From positions 509,001 through 573,000 of the forward strand of contig NW_013171838.1 of assembly GCF_000151665.1 (NCBI RefSeq): a stretch of DNA of 64,000 nucleotides, read 5' to 3'. Of the stretch, positions 1 to 10,523 are shown in pieces. The translations under genes were made by a program, and so were the position numbers. Positions within the stretch are counted from its first letter, which is position 1, and each line of letters starts with the position of its first letter. The notes under the pieces are model-generated. The model worked only from the letters and a program-made list of their open reading frames with translations. It did not search any database and was not told where the DNA came from. This DNA comes from Blastocystis hominis. Taxonomy: Eukaryota > Sar > Bigyra > Opalinata > Blastocystidae.

Positions 1-5
1 CGAAA

Positions 6-3000
6 ATGAGTTCATTACGCGTTCATATTGGATGTGGACTTTGCACATGTCGTCACACTTCGGATATGGTAATATGTAATCGATGTGGGGATGAATTCCA
101 CGCGAGTTGTTTGTATGGAAATGAGATGGACTACAACAACTGGATGTGTGGTGAATGCGCGTGTGTGTTGTCGCATCTGAACGAGAGGTATTCGTATTTG
201 AAATTGGGAAGTGAAGTGATGATGGGTAACATGGCTCCGATGGGATATCCAAACAACCGGTTTGAAGATATGCGAAACACGATCGAAGAGAAACGATTAA
301 GTTGGTTATTGGAAATGGGCGATTCGTTAATTGGAAGTCGTGTGTGGTTCCATGAAGTGAACGTAATGGGTCGAATATTACGTGTATTGAAGGATTTACT
401 GTTATATTATGTGACATTTGATGGAGCGTATTGGAAAGAAGAAGGTTGGTATGCTTTAGAGAAGAATGATATTGGAATTCTAAAGGAATTTGTATGGCTT
501 CGTAATAAGAATGAGGGTAATCTTNNNNNNNNNNNNNNNNNNNNNNNNNNNNNNNNNNNNNNNNNNNNNNNNNNNNNNNNNNNNNNNNNNNNNNNNNNNN
601 NNNNNNNNNNNNNNNNNNNNNNNNNNNNNNNNNNNNNNNNNNNNNNNNNNNNNNNNNNNNNNNNNNNNNNNNNNNNNNNNNNNNNNNNNNNNNNNNNNNN
701 NNNNNNNNNNNNNNNNNNNNNNNNNNNNNNNNNNNNNNNNNNNNNNNNNNNNNNNNNNNNNNNNNNNNNNNNNNNNNNNNNNNNNNNNNNNNNNNNNNNN
801 NNNNNNNNNNNNNNNNNNNNNNNNNNNNNNNNNNNNNNNNNNNNNNNNNNNNNNNNNNNNNNNNNNNNNNNNNNNNNNNNNNNNNNNNNNNNNNNNNNNN
901 NNNNNNNNNNNNNNNNNNNNNNNNNNNNNNNNNNNNNNNNNNNNNNNNNNNNNNNNNNNNNNNNNNNNNNNNNNNNNNNNNNNNNNNNNNNNNNNNNNNN
1001 NNNNNNNNNNNNNNNNNNNNNNNNNNNNNNNNNNNNNNNNNNNNNNGTCAAGAAAACTATCGTGAAGGATTGTATTGCAATGTATGTCTGAAGACAATGG
1101 ATGTTGAAGAATTGAAAGAGAAATGTGTGAAATGTGAAGAATGTGGTGAATGGGTTCATCGTGAATGTGACAATAAACACAACAGTGGCAATGGCAATAG
1201 CAATGGAAATAGCAACAGCAACAGCAACAAGAATCGGAAACGAGAGAATGATCGTCGTCAACGTCGTCGTGAAGACAGTGTGTTTGAAGATGGAATGGAA
1301 AGTCGAGGAAGTGAAGAAGAGAGTATTGAAGAAGATACGAATGTTAGTACGAATTCGAACCCAGGAATGGATGTTGTGAAAGAAGAAACAACAAAAGTGT
1401 ATCGATGTCCGAAATGTCGTCGAAAAGAAATGATGGAAGTGTTATTGAAATTGAAAGAACTTGACAGTCGAGGAATCTTTTTGAATCAAATAACAGAAGA
1501 AATCGCGCCTCACTATTTCGATATGATATCTCGCGAAGATATGGTTTGTTTGGAGTTGATGGAAGATCGAATTCGACGTAAACAATATTCGAAGAGTCAA
1601 GAATTCCGGGATGATTTTGAACGAATGTGCTACAACGCATTTGTTTACAATATGTTTGGAGATGAAGTGTGGAAGTGTACATCGGATCTATTTGAAAAGG
1701 GTGAGAAAGTACTGAATGAATATTTGAGTGGAAGTGTTGCTGGTGACTATTGTGTGAAGATCAGTCAAATAAAGGCATCGAAAGAGAAGCTACTGACTCG
1801 TCCAGAACCGAGTAACAGTGCGAAACAAGCGTGTCGCAAAGCATCGAAGATCGTAGAAATCTATGATAATTATCGATCCAGTGAGAAACAACTGGAGCCA
1901 TTAACTCCATTAGCTGGACCGTATTCGAATTCGCTGATTCCTCCCGTGGTGGAATACATTCTTCCTCAATATGCGTCAATGATCGCAATGGATTGTTGTC
2001 TGAGTTGTGGTTCAACGGGCGATCGAGATCGAATGTTATTTTGTGGCGATTGTGGTGAATGTTATCATGTGTATTGTGTGAATGCGAACGGGACAGCGAA
2101 TCATGAAATGAAATGCGGATGGCGCTGTCCGAATTGTAAGATCTGCGAGGTTTGTGGTTTGAGTGTAAATGTAGTGAAGGAAATGGATAAGATTTGCAGT
2201 TGCAATCGATGTGATCGTAGTTTCCACAAGAGTTGTTTGAATTATGTGGACGATAACAACTTGAATTTGTTTGTGTGTGGTTATTGTTTCAAGTGTAAAA
2301 AGTGTGGATTGAAAGGAACGGCAACGAGTTGGAGTTATCATCGTGACTATTGTCGGAATTGCTACAACAAAGAAGAACGATTTAAACGATGTGCTGTATG
2401 TGATACTCCTTGGAATGCTTCGGATGTTGATATGGCGTTTTGTGATGGATGTGAGCAATGGATTCATCATCGTTGTATAATGAATGATATGATGGAATGG
2501 TTGAAAAGTGAGATAACTCGGAATCCTTATCATTGTATACGATGTCGTCAATCAAATCGAACGAAATCGAATTTGATGAATCCAGTTAGTTTATCTTTGA
2601 ATTTGAATCTGAATTCACATGCGAATCCACATGAAAATGAAAGCAAGAATGAAAATGAAAATGAAAATGAAAATGAAAATGAAAATGAAAGTAGGAATGA
2701 AACTATGAAAGTGATTGGAAATGAAGAAAAAGAAAAAGGAGGAGAGGAAGAAAAAGGAGGAGAAGGAGGAGAAAAAGAAAAAGAAAAAGAAAATGAAACA
2801 ACGATAAGTGATTTGATAAGTGGTATTCAAGAGAAACGTCAAGAATTGCGACTGAAAGAATTATTGCCATTGAATGAATCGAATCGAGGTAAGATTGAGA
2901 CTCAACTTGAGCCATATTGGTGCGATCTGGTTCGTACGATTGTTCGAGTATGAGAATGATGAATGAATTGATTGATAGGCGAACAGTCTGCTGTTCCAAA

Positions 3001-6000
3001 CTCTATCGGATAAAATGTATTTGAAGTTGTTGAACGAGAACGGATCGAGTCGTCGTGAGCGACTTCGCGATAACAAAATCGCCGAAGATTTGTCCGTTCG
3101 CAGCTCGAAGTTCATATCCTCGCGTTTGGAATCGCGTTTATATCCGGGGAAGACGATTCATCAATTGGTGGTGTCGGATCTACCGAACGTGTTCTACCCG
3201 AAGCAATTGAATTCGTCGCTGCCCTCGTCGTTCCGCGATTTGATGAGCGAAGAGCGTTTGTTGGAAGAGGACGGAAGTCCGAGTCCGATTCGAATTCCGG
3301 TGGAGGAACTGTCGGAGAAGACGCTGTGGAAGATCCGTCGACTGTACTCGTCTCTGCTGATGATGACGGAGGATGCCTGCAACGCAGCGGCGTATTTGTA
3401 CACGTGCCAGCCATTGTTCCCGACGTATTTCAACCCGGAGTGTCCGTTCAGCCCGATCGAATGGCTGCTGATTTCTGGGAACATCGTGCTGCGAACATTC
3501 CCGTTCTCGCGTCCGAAAGAGGAAATGGAGGTTAAGAAAGTGGAAATGGAGGTTAAGAAAGTGGAAATGGAGGCTGAGAAAGTGGAAATGGAGGTTGAGA
3601 AGGTGGAAATGGAGGCTGAGAAAGTGGAATCGAAACCGATTGAAACTAAACCTGAACCTGAACCTGAACCTGAACCTGAAACTCAAACCGAATCCAACAA
3701 TACCAATACCAATACCAATACCATTAATAATGAATCGAATCCCCTCACTCCCCTCGAAACTCCCTCATCCAAACCCATCGCTGCCGATTCTTCGCGGGAA
3801 TGGAGCGATGGATGGAATGGAATGGAGAAGGAAGAGAATTCGACGGAACAAATGGAAGTAACTCCGTTGGTGGGCGTGGAGGGTCACGCGGTGGATGACC
3901 GTCGTGCGTGCGATTTGTGCGGTGAAGTTGGTGACAACTTGGTGTGCGGTCGGATGCTGTGCACGTTGACGGGGGAGTGGGTGCATCTGAACTGCGTGTA
4001 TTACAGCTCTGGGATCACGATCGACGAGAAAGAGAGCTCGATCCAGAAATACACTGTGGTGAAGAACCGGAGCCGTTCTGCGCAGTGCTACGTGTGCAAG
4101 CGTTCGGGTGCGTCGATCAAGTGCGGAGCGTCGGGGTGCAGCCGGTGCTTCCACTTCGCGTGTGGGCGCGAGGGCGGTTGTTTGATCCGCGTGAACAAGG
4201 AGGCGTTCTGCCAGTACCACCGTCCGTCGAGTTTCCCCGCGGGTGGGTTGGTCGATCGGTCGTTCAACCCGTTTTCCCCGCGGGGCGTTTCGAGTCCGGC
4301 GGGCGGTGGTGTTCCGCGGGGCGTGGGCGCGTCGGAGGCGCAGGTGGCGGTGAGCGCGTCGGAGCTGTTCACGACGCGGTTCAACCACCGCGTGGTGTTC
4401 CGGTCGGGCGCGCGGCAGAGTCGCAGCCGCAGCGTGGAGCGCGGACTGATCCGGATGGGGAGCGTGACGGTGTCGCACGTGGGCGCGGTGGGGATTTCCC
4501 CGCGCATGCACACGGAGCGGTTCCTGCTCCCCGACCAGTACCGCGTGTTCCGCGTGTTCTGGAGCGCGAAGCGGCCGGGGACGCGAACGCTGTACTGCCT
4601 GGAGATCCACGCCGAGGCGGAGGGCGAGGACCCGCTGCGCCGCCCCGTGTTCAGCATCAGCGACATGCAGTCCGAGATTCGCTTCTGCTCGCACGACATT
4701 CAAGGTAGAATCGCGGGAATGGTGAGAAATAGGCGTGTACGCGGAGCTGCGCGCCGCGCTGAAGCGAAACGGCCACTACGAAACGCTGCGACTGCGCGAG
4801 CGCGCGGAACAGAGAAACAGAAATGGGTCGGAAGGGGAGTGCGGTGTGATGGACGTGGAATCGGAGAAATCGGAGAAATCGGAGAAATCGGAGAAACCGG
4901 TGAAACCGGTGTGCAGGGAAGCGGACGCGTGGCGCGACTCGGAACTGGACGGGTTTTGGTTCTTCGGCCTGAACATCCCGCAGGTGGTGGAGGCGCTGGA
5001 GGCCCAGGAAGCGAGCCTGTACCACGCGTTCCCGCCCGCGGGCTACCCGTCGTACCGGTACCACCAGGTGCAGCCGCGCGTGGAGCAGGTGATCCGCGTG
5101 CGGGAAGAGCGCGTAGAACCGCGGGGAGGGAGTGAGACACAGTTCGAGGAGAGCCAGATCCAGCGAGTTCCGACGCGTCGCAGAGAGGTCAATGGGGCCA
5201 ATGGGGCCAATGGGGTCAATGGGGTCAATGGGGCCAATGGGGTCAATGGGGTCAATGGGGTCAATGGGGTCAATGGGGTCAATGGGGCCAATGGGGTCAA
5301 CGGGGTCAACGGGGTCAACGGAACCATCGGAACCATCGGAACCATCGGAACCATCGGAACCATCGGAACCAACGGAACCATCCCCGCGGTTGCTCCCGCC
5401 CCTCCAGGCCCCGAGAAGGCCATGTGCAGCCGCTGCGTGCCGGTGCAGACGACGGTGACGCCGCTGGCGTGGACGCTCTCGACGCTGCGGCAGACGCTGA
5501 GCGACGCGCGGTCCCGCCCCGCGTGGGAAGCCGGCGACACGCTGGGCACGACGGAGCTGCTGCGGCAATACCGGGCGCTGCAGGTAGGAGCGGGGAGGGC
5601 GTGGAACGTAGTGCCGCGCGGAGAGCGAGCAGCCGAAAGTGATCAAAAGCCCGATCCACGGGTGGGGACTCTTCGCGAAAACGGCGTTCCGGCGCGGAAT
5701 GATGGTGATCGAATTCGCAGGCGAAGTCGTGGGACAGGACGTGGCGAACGCGCGGGAGGCGGTGTGGGCGCAGGGCGCGGCGGTGAGGCGTAGATACAAC
5801 CGAAGGAACGTGGGCGGGTGCTATTTCTTCCGAATGGACGCGGAACACATCGTGGACGCGACGGTGAAGGGAAACGAAAGCAGGTTCATCAATCACTGCT
5901 GCGATCCCAACTGCGACGCGCGCGTCGTCAACATCAACAACGAAAACAAAATCATCTTCTTCGCAAACCGAGACATCAACCCCGGAGAAGAAATCACTTA

Positions 6001-6079
6001 CGACTACAAATTCCAATACGAGGACAGGGAACTGGTCTGTCTGTGCGGAGCCAAAAACTGTGTCGGAAGAATGAACTAA
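6..6079 (+). CDS. Trithorax/MLL-like histone H3 lysine methyltransferase (PHD, bromodomain-like, FYRN/FYRC, SET), interrupted by assembly gap
   Basis: Probable nuclear H3K4 methyltransferase of the trithorax/MLL family. It opens with a PHD finger (CGLCTCRHTSDMVICNRCGD), then the N run. After the gap come another PHD, a bromodomain-like stretch (from LDSRGIF to the CYNAFVYN motif with its conserved Asn, about 1470-1690), a run of PHD fingers (2000-2570), an extended PHD (3905-4215), FYRN (4460-4700), FYRC (WFFGLNIPQVVEAL, near 4960), and SET plus post-SET (5636-6079). Key SET residues are present: GWGLFAK, RFINHCCDPNC, EEITYDYKF, and the post-SET Cys of CLCGAKNC. Reading frames require introns at 2948-2978 (31 bp), 4705-4732 (28) and 5584-5611 (28). 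The ATG at 6 is at the window edge, so the true N-terminus may lie upstream. The frame changes across the gap, so the gap hides an intron or is not truly 522 bp. GC content rises sharply after about 3 kb. The family call is firm; the methylation target is inferred. Confidence 0.9.
525..1046. other. Assembly gap (run of N)
   Basis: 522 unresolved bases inside the SET methyltransferase gene. The coding frame before it (codons in register with position 6) differs from the frame after it (in register with 1049), so the missing stretch either contains an intron or has a real length that is not a multiple of three. Confidence 0.99.
5190..5384 (+). repeat. GC-rich tandem repeat encoding VNG/ANG/TIG tripeptides
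   Basis: Short tandem units (ggggtcaat and variants, then ggaaccatc) encode about 40 alternating Val-Asn-Gly, Ala-Asn-Gly and Thr-Ile-Gly tripeptides between the FYRC region and the SET domain. The 9-bp periodicity keeps all frames open and explains the long antisense reading frames here. It is probably a flexible, length-variable linker. Confidence 0.9.
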
Positions 6080-6106
6080 TTCCATTTGTTATTCTCATCA
6101 ATCGGG

Positions 6107-6114
6107 TGTTTGTT
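6107..6114 (+). terminator. TGTTTGTT 3'-end motif of the SET methyltransferase gene
   Basis: Exact 8-mer 27 nt after the TAA stop. It is the polyadenylation-associated motif known from Blastocystis. Confidence 0.75.
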
Positions 6115-6171
6115 GCAGAATTTAGAATAATGGTTACATTGATTTCCTTTCTTTGACTAAAATTATAATTT

Positions 6172-9100
6172 ATGTCCGGAATTGGTATCAAGAGACCAGT
6201 GAACTATAATGATCTCGTTCGTATTGAGTTGTCTCGCTTCATTACGCTTAGCTCCTCCAAATTATATTCCTGGAGTTGGAAGAGGTGCTCATGGTTTTGT
6301 TACACAGTATTTTGCTTTTATTTCTATCTAATATTCAGATCTGATATTGGTCCTGCCGATGCTGTTGAAACTGTTCTATTTTGTTTATTGAATAATGAAT
6401 AGACGCCTCAAAGTGTTATGGAAGGAGTAGCTCGTGCTGCTGGAGAAGATGGTGACGCTGAGAACTTCACCGGTTTTCAGGATGGAATGTTTGGGTACAT
6501 ACTTCGTATTTGCAAATAATATGTAGCAGCTTGCCGTATGATGAAGATGACAAAGAAGCTGATGATATATACAAATATGTAGACGACCGCATGGGAGAGC
6601 GTCGTCGTGACCGCAAAATCGATTTAGATCAGAAGCGTGTTGAGGAATTAGACAAAGAGCATATGGACCTAAACCGACAGTTCGAAGATTTAAAAGTCCG
6701 TTTGTTTATCCCAATTAATCGCAGAGAGGCCTCAAAGAAATCACGATGGAGGAATGGAACAACATCCCCGAAATCGGCGACCATAGTTTAAAATTAAAGC
6801 GAGCCAAAGAGAAAGAAATCTACACCCCCGTCCCTGACTCCGTCATTCAATCCCGCCTCATGCAAAACAGCATGGAATCCTATCTCGACCCGCGTCAGCA
6901 AGTTCTCGGCGGATTTGACACTCCCTCCGGAATGACCTCCGAATCCATCAGCGCGGCCCGCGAAAAGGTGTTTCCCCGTTTCTCCTTTTCTCCTAGATCC
7001 TCTCTCTGAAACTGGACCGCATGTCGGACAGCGTGAGCGGCCAGACGGTTGTGGATCCCCGCGGTTATCTGACCTCTCTTGACAGCATTCGTACGCTTCC
7101 GCAGGATCAGCTCATCGACCTGAACAACGCGCGTCAGATGTACCACCGGCTGTGTCTGTCGAACCCGACGAACCCGCAGCTGTGGATCAGCGCTGCGCGC
7201 ATCGAGGAGCAGTCAGGTGTGCGAGAGAAATGGTTGAAATGAAGGGAACTTGACGGCGGCGCGGAAGCTGATTAAAGAAGGCTGCGAGAACTGTCCGAAG
7301 TCGGAGAGCGTGTGGCTGGAGGCGGTGCATTTCAACCACGGCGAGAACGCGAAGATTCTCATCGCGAACGCCGCGCAGAACCTGCCGCGGTCGGTGAAGA
7401 TTTGGCTGACGGCCGCGGATTTGGAGGACGACGTCGACGCGAAGCGCCGCGTGTACTGGAAGGCGCTGGAGTTCATCCCTAACTCGGTGGTGCTGTGGAA
7501 GCAGGCCGTGAGTTTGGAGAAGGAAGAAGGCGCGATTTTGCTGCTGAAGCGCGCAGTGAAGCAGATTCCCGAGAACGTGGAGCTCTGGCTCGCGCTCGCG
7601 AAGCTGCAGAACTACGAGGACGCGCGCGGAACGCTGAACCAAGCGCGGCGCGCCGTGCCGACGGACCCGCTGATCTGGATGACGGCGGCGCAGCTGGAGG
7701 AAGCGAACGGGAATCAGCACAACGTAGAGAAGATTATCGAGAAGTCGCTGCGCAGTCTGCGGAATAACAATGTTGTTTTGAGCGCAATGATCGAGGATAG
7801 GTCGTCATTGATCGCGCGAAGTGGATCCAAAACGCGTATAACATGGAGAAGGCCGGGGCCGTGGTCACGTGCGCTGCCATCATCCGCAACGTCATCGAAG
7901 TGGGCGTCGAACAGGAAGATCGACTGCGAACGTGGACCGACGACGCCAGCAAGGCCGTCGAAGAGGGCGCGATTGAGACTGCCAGAGCCATTTATGTGTA
8001 CACACTCTCGGTCTTTCCGAGTTGGGGTTGGGCATTGCCGAGTTATGCATAGCGAATGAGAGTCTTTGGGTCAAATCGTACGAGCTGGAGGACGATTTTG
8101 GGTCCGTTGAGAGCGCGGAGAACGTGCTGAAACTCGCCGTCGAGAAATGCCCAGCCTCGGAAAATCTCTGGCTGCTGCTGATCCGGCTGATTTACGTCAA
8201 GCAGAAAGATACGGTGCGCGCTCGCGAGCAGTTGGAGGAAGCGATGAAGGTGAACGAAGCCAATCCGCCGTTTTTGGCGAGCAGCAATATTTGGCTGACC
8301 GCGTTCCAGGTAGATTTTGAGGCGTGGATAGGAGGTAGATCGAGTGGGAGGCCAACGAAGTGGAGCGTGCGCGGGAGATCTTGTCGCGAGCGCGCGTGAA
8401 CTGCAAGAGTGCGCGCGTGTGGGTGAAATCCGCGCTGTTGGAGTGGGAAACCGACAACGAACCTGCGGAAAAATCGCTTCTCGACGAAGGAATCCGGCAA
8501 TATCCCGACTGTGCCAAGCTTTATCTGATGCTCGGGCAGCTCTATGAGGCGCAGAACAACGTGGAGCAGGCGCGCGCGACGTATCGGAACGGTCTGCTTC
8601 ATTGTCCCGCGTCGGTTCCACTGTGGCTGCTGTACGTTCGCTTGGAACGGCGGGTTACGTCGATTATGAAGGCGCGTTCGCTACTGGAAGTCGCGCGGCA
8701 GAAGTGTCCGACCAGCGAGGACTTGTGGATCGAATCGGTGCGGATGGAGCGAGACGCGGGGAACGCGGCGCTCGCCAATCAGCTTCTGTCGAAAGCGAGG
8801 CAGACGATGCCTTCGAACGGACGGATCTGGTCGGAAACCATCGCGACGATCCCGAAGATCCAGCGTCGGTCGTACATTTCGACCGCGTTGAAGGAGACGG
8901 AGGTCGATGCGTACGTGTTCTTAGCGGCTGGCAAGCTCTTCTGGAGTTTGCATCTCGTGTCGAAGGCGCGTGTGTGGCTGCGACGTGCGTTGGCGAAGAA
9001 TGGGGACATCGGCGACTTCTGGGCGTTGCTGTATATATTCGAGCTGCAGAACGGAACGGAGGAGCAGCAGAATGAAGTGATTCGAGATTGTGTGCGGGCG

Positions 9101-9229
9101 AATCCGAAGCATGGAGAGATTTGGCCGTCGATTCGAAAGCAAAAGGAGAATCGGAGAAAGGAGATTCCGGAGATTTTGCGATTGGTGGCGGATCAGATGA
9201 AGGATGTGATGGTTGAGTTTTGTAAGTGA
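6172..9229 (+). CDS. PRPF6: Pre-mRNA-processing factor 6 (U5 snRNP / tri-snRNP HAT-repeat protein)
   Basis: 918-residue orthologue of PRPF6/Prp1, which bridges U5 and U4/U6 in the tri-snRNP. The N-terminal PRP1 domain is clear (PPPNYIPGVGRGAHGFVT, then SDIGPA; SVSGQTVVDPRGYL), followed by HAT/TPR-like repeats to the C-terminus. Ten short introns restore one frame: 6221-6251, 6307-6338, 6373-6402, 6495-6526, 6696-6724, 6968-6996, 7217-7244, 7772-7800, 8021-8052 and 8310-8338 (28-32 bp; exon sum divisible by three). The start at 6172 is chosen because a 31-bp intron joins it exactly to the conserved PPPNYIPG motif; an in-frame ATG at 6209 without that intron is the alternative. The TGA stop lies 2 nt before TGTTTGTT, so cleavage three nucleotides before the motif would fall after TG and poly(A) would rebuild the same TGA. 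Confidence 0.95.
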
Positions 9230-9231
9230 GT

Positions 9232-9249
9232 TGTTTGTTGGGCCAAACA
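9232..9249. terminator. Bidirectional 3'-end palindrome between PRPF6 and the acyltransferase gene
   Basis: TGTTTGTT on the + strand (9232-9239), two bases, then GCCAAACA (TGTTTGGC on the - strand, 9242-9249). It serves two convergent genes whose coding ends lie 3 nt outside each half. Confidence 0.7.
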
Positions 9250-9252
9250 GGA

Positions 9253-10448
9253 TACACAACGGCCAATTCGGCAATCTGATGAACAAGTTCATCGGCGAAT
9301 GATTCCAGTCGACTCATCGAGACAAAACGATCCACGCTGGCAAGGCAGAAATGCATGCAGCCTTCCTGGTCTAGCCACACCACAACCGAGATCGAAGCGC
9401 TCTCACACTTGTTGTAGATCACTTGAGAAATCAAACGGCGAGTAAAGATGTTCGCAGGATGCACGCCGAGATTCGAGACCTCCAACTCCACGCAGTCTTC
9501 AGGAACAGACGGAGAAACCTTTCCTAACAGGATTTGAAGAGGAAGTCCTTTATTCAGATTGGAACTGACTTTCCGCTGAATCGTTCCACAGTTTTCTTCA
9601 TGAGTGAGCAATCCTTCCACTGACACATTCACAGGGAACGAGGAGACGCAAATGGAAGGGCTTTCCTCTCCCATTGACTTCAAATAACGTCGCATGTTGA
9701 CTACCGTATTGATATTCATTGTTCCTGACTGAGGCAAAGACTCGGAAAAGAGGATTGCGCGGAGATAGGAATAGAGAATCAAGCCATGAACACAGTTATT
9801 CCCTCCAATAGCAGAATACGCTCTTCCAAGACTCAAGGCTCGTTTTGTTGTCGCAGCATCTACAACTCTTTCAATATTGTTCATTTTATCTGATTCAGAA
9901 ATGCTTGTCTTTGGATAGGTTGAAGGAGGAACAATCTCAGAAATATCGTCAAAATGGCCAGGAAAAGCGACGTTCTCTTCCTTTTCCATAGGGTGAGTGA
10001 GAGAAAACGTAAGAGGCGTTTTGCATTCATTTCCAGTTACCTCACAGAACAGAAAATGACTGAATGTGGTAATCATAAAACCATCAGCTACGCCGTGATG
10101 ACTATGAATTACCAAATAATGCTGGTTATCCTTATCACTTCCCCAGAATAAGCGAAAGCCGTTTTTCGTATCATCTCTGCATAAGGAAATGACACTGTTG
10201 TGAATTTCATTGATTGTATTGCCAGATACTTCTTCCAACTCAAGGGTTGTTCTTTCATCAGACAAGTATCCACACTTGTGTTCTTCATCTATCAGACACA
10301 GAAAAACACGAAAGCGATCCTGAATTGCTAAGTCTACTGCCTTTTGTAATCTTTCCTTTGTTAGATCAGAGGGCAAGAGAAAACTAGTTTCGAAGTAAAT
10401 CCGGTAATCGAAAAAATAGGCCATAAGCAAAGAAAAACAATTTTTCAT
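9253..10448 (-). CDS. Condensation/alcohol-acyltransferase-like protein, stop completed by polyadenylation
   Basis: 398-residue protein with the HHxxxDG catalytic signature of the CoA-dependent acyltransferase/condensation superfamily (HSHHGVADG, about residue 117). That is family knowledge; the substrate is unknown. The gene is a single exon. The frame would stay open into antisense PRPF6 DNA down to 8664, but the sequence after 9253 reads TAT CC then TGTTTGGC. Cleavage after TA plus poly(A) gives TAA, leaving a C-terminus ...AELAVV. A start at the MAYFFDYR methionine, nine codons downstream, is also possible. It lies tail to tail with PRPF6 and only about 75 bp from the 3' end of the upstream giant gene. 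Alternatives within the superfamily (alcohol O-acetyltransferase, PapA-like, wax ester synthase-like) cannot be separated by eye. Confidence 0.75.
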
Positions 10449-10500
10449 GACGAGGACTTTGAAGATTATCAGTAAAGGGATTATTGAAAATTATTATCAC

Positions 10501-10508
10501 AACAAACA
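10501..10508 (-). terminator. TGTTTGTT 3'-end motif of the giant cadherin gene
   Basis: Exact motif on the - strand, 15 nt after the TAA stop at 10524. Confidence 0.75.
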
Positions 10509-10523
10509 GAACATACAATGTTC

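Noticed and set aside
4657-5799. 380-codon open frame on the - strand
   Set aside because: Shadow of the GC-rich SET methyltransferase exons and the 9-bp repeat; no domain, start context or 3' motif.
8664-9252. Continuation of the acyltransferase frame antisense to PRPF6
   Set aside because: Low-complexity Arg/Ser/Pro translation past the predicted poly(A)-made stop and the 3' motif; PRPF6 fully explains this DNA.
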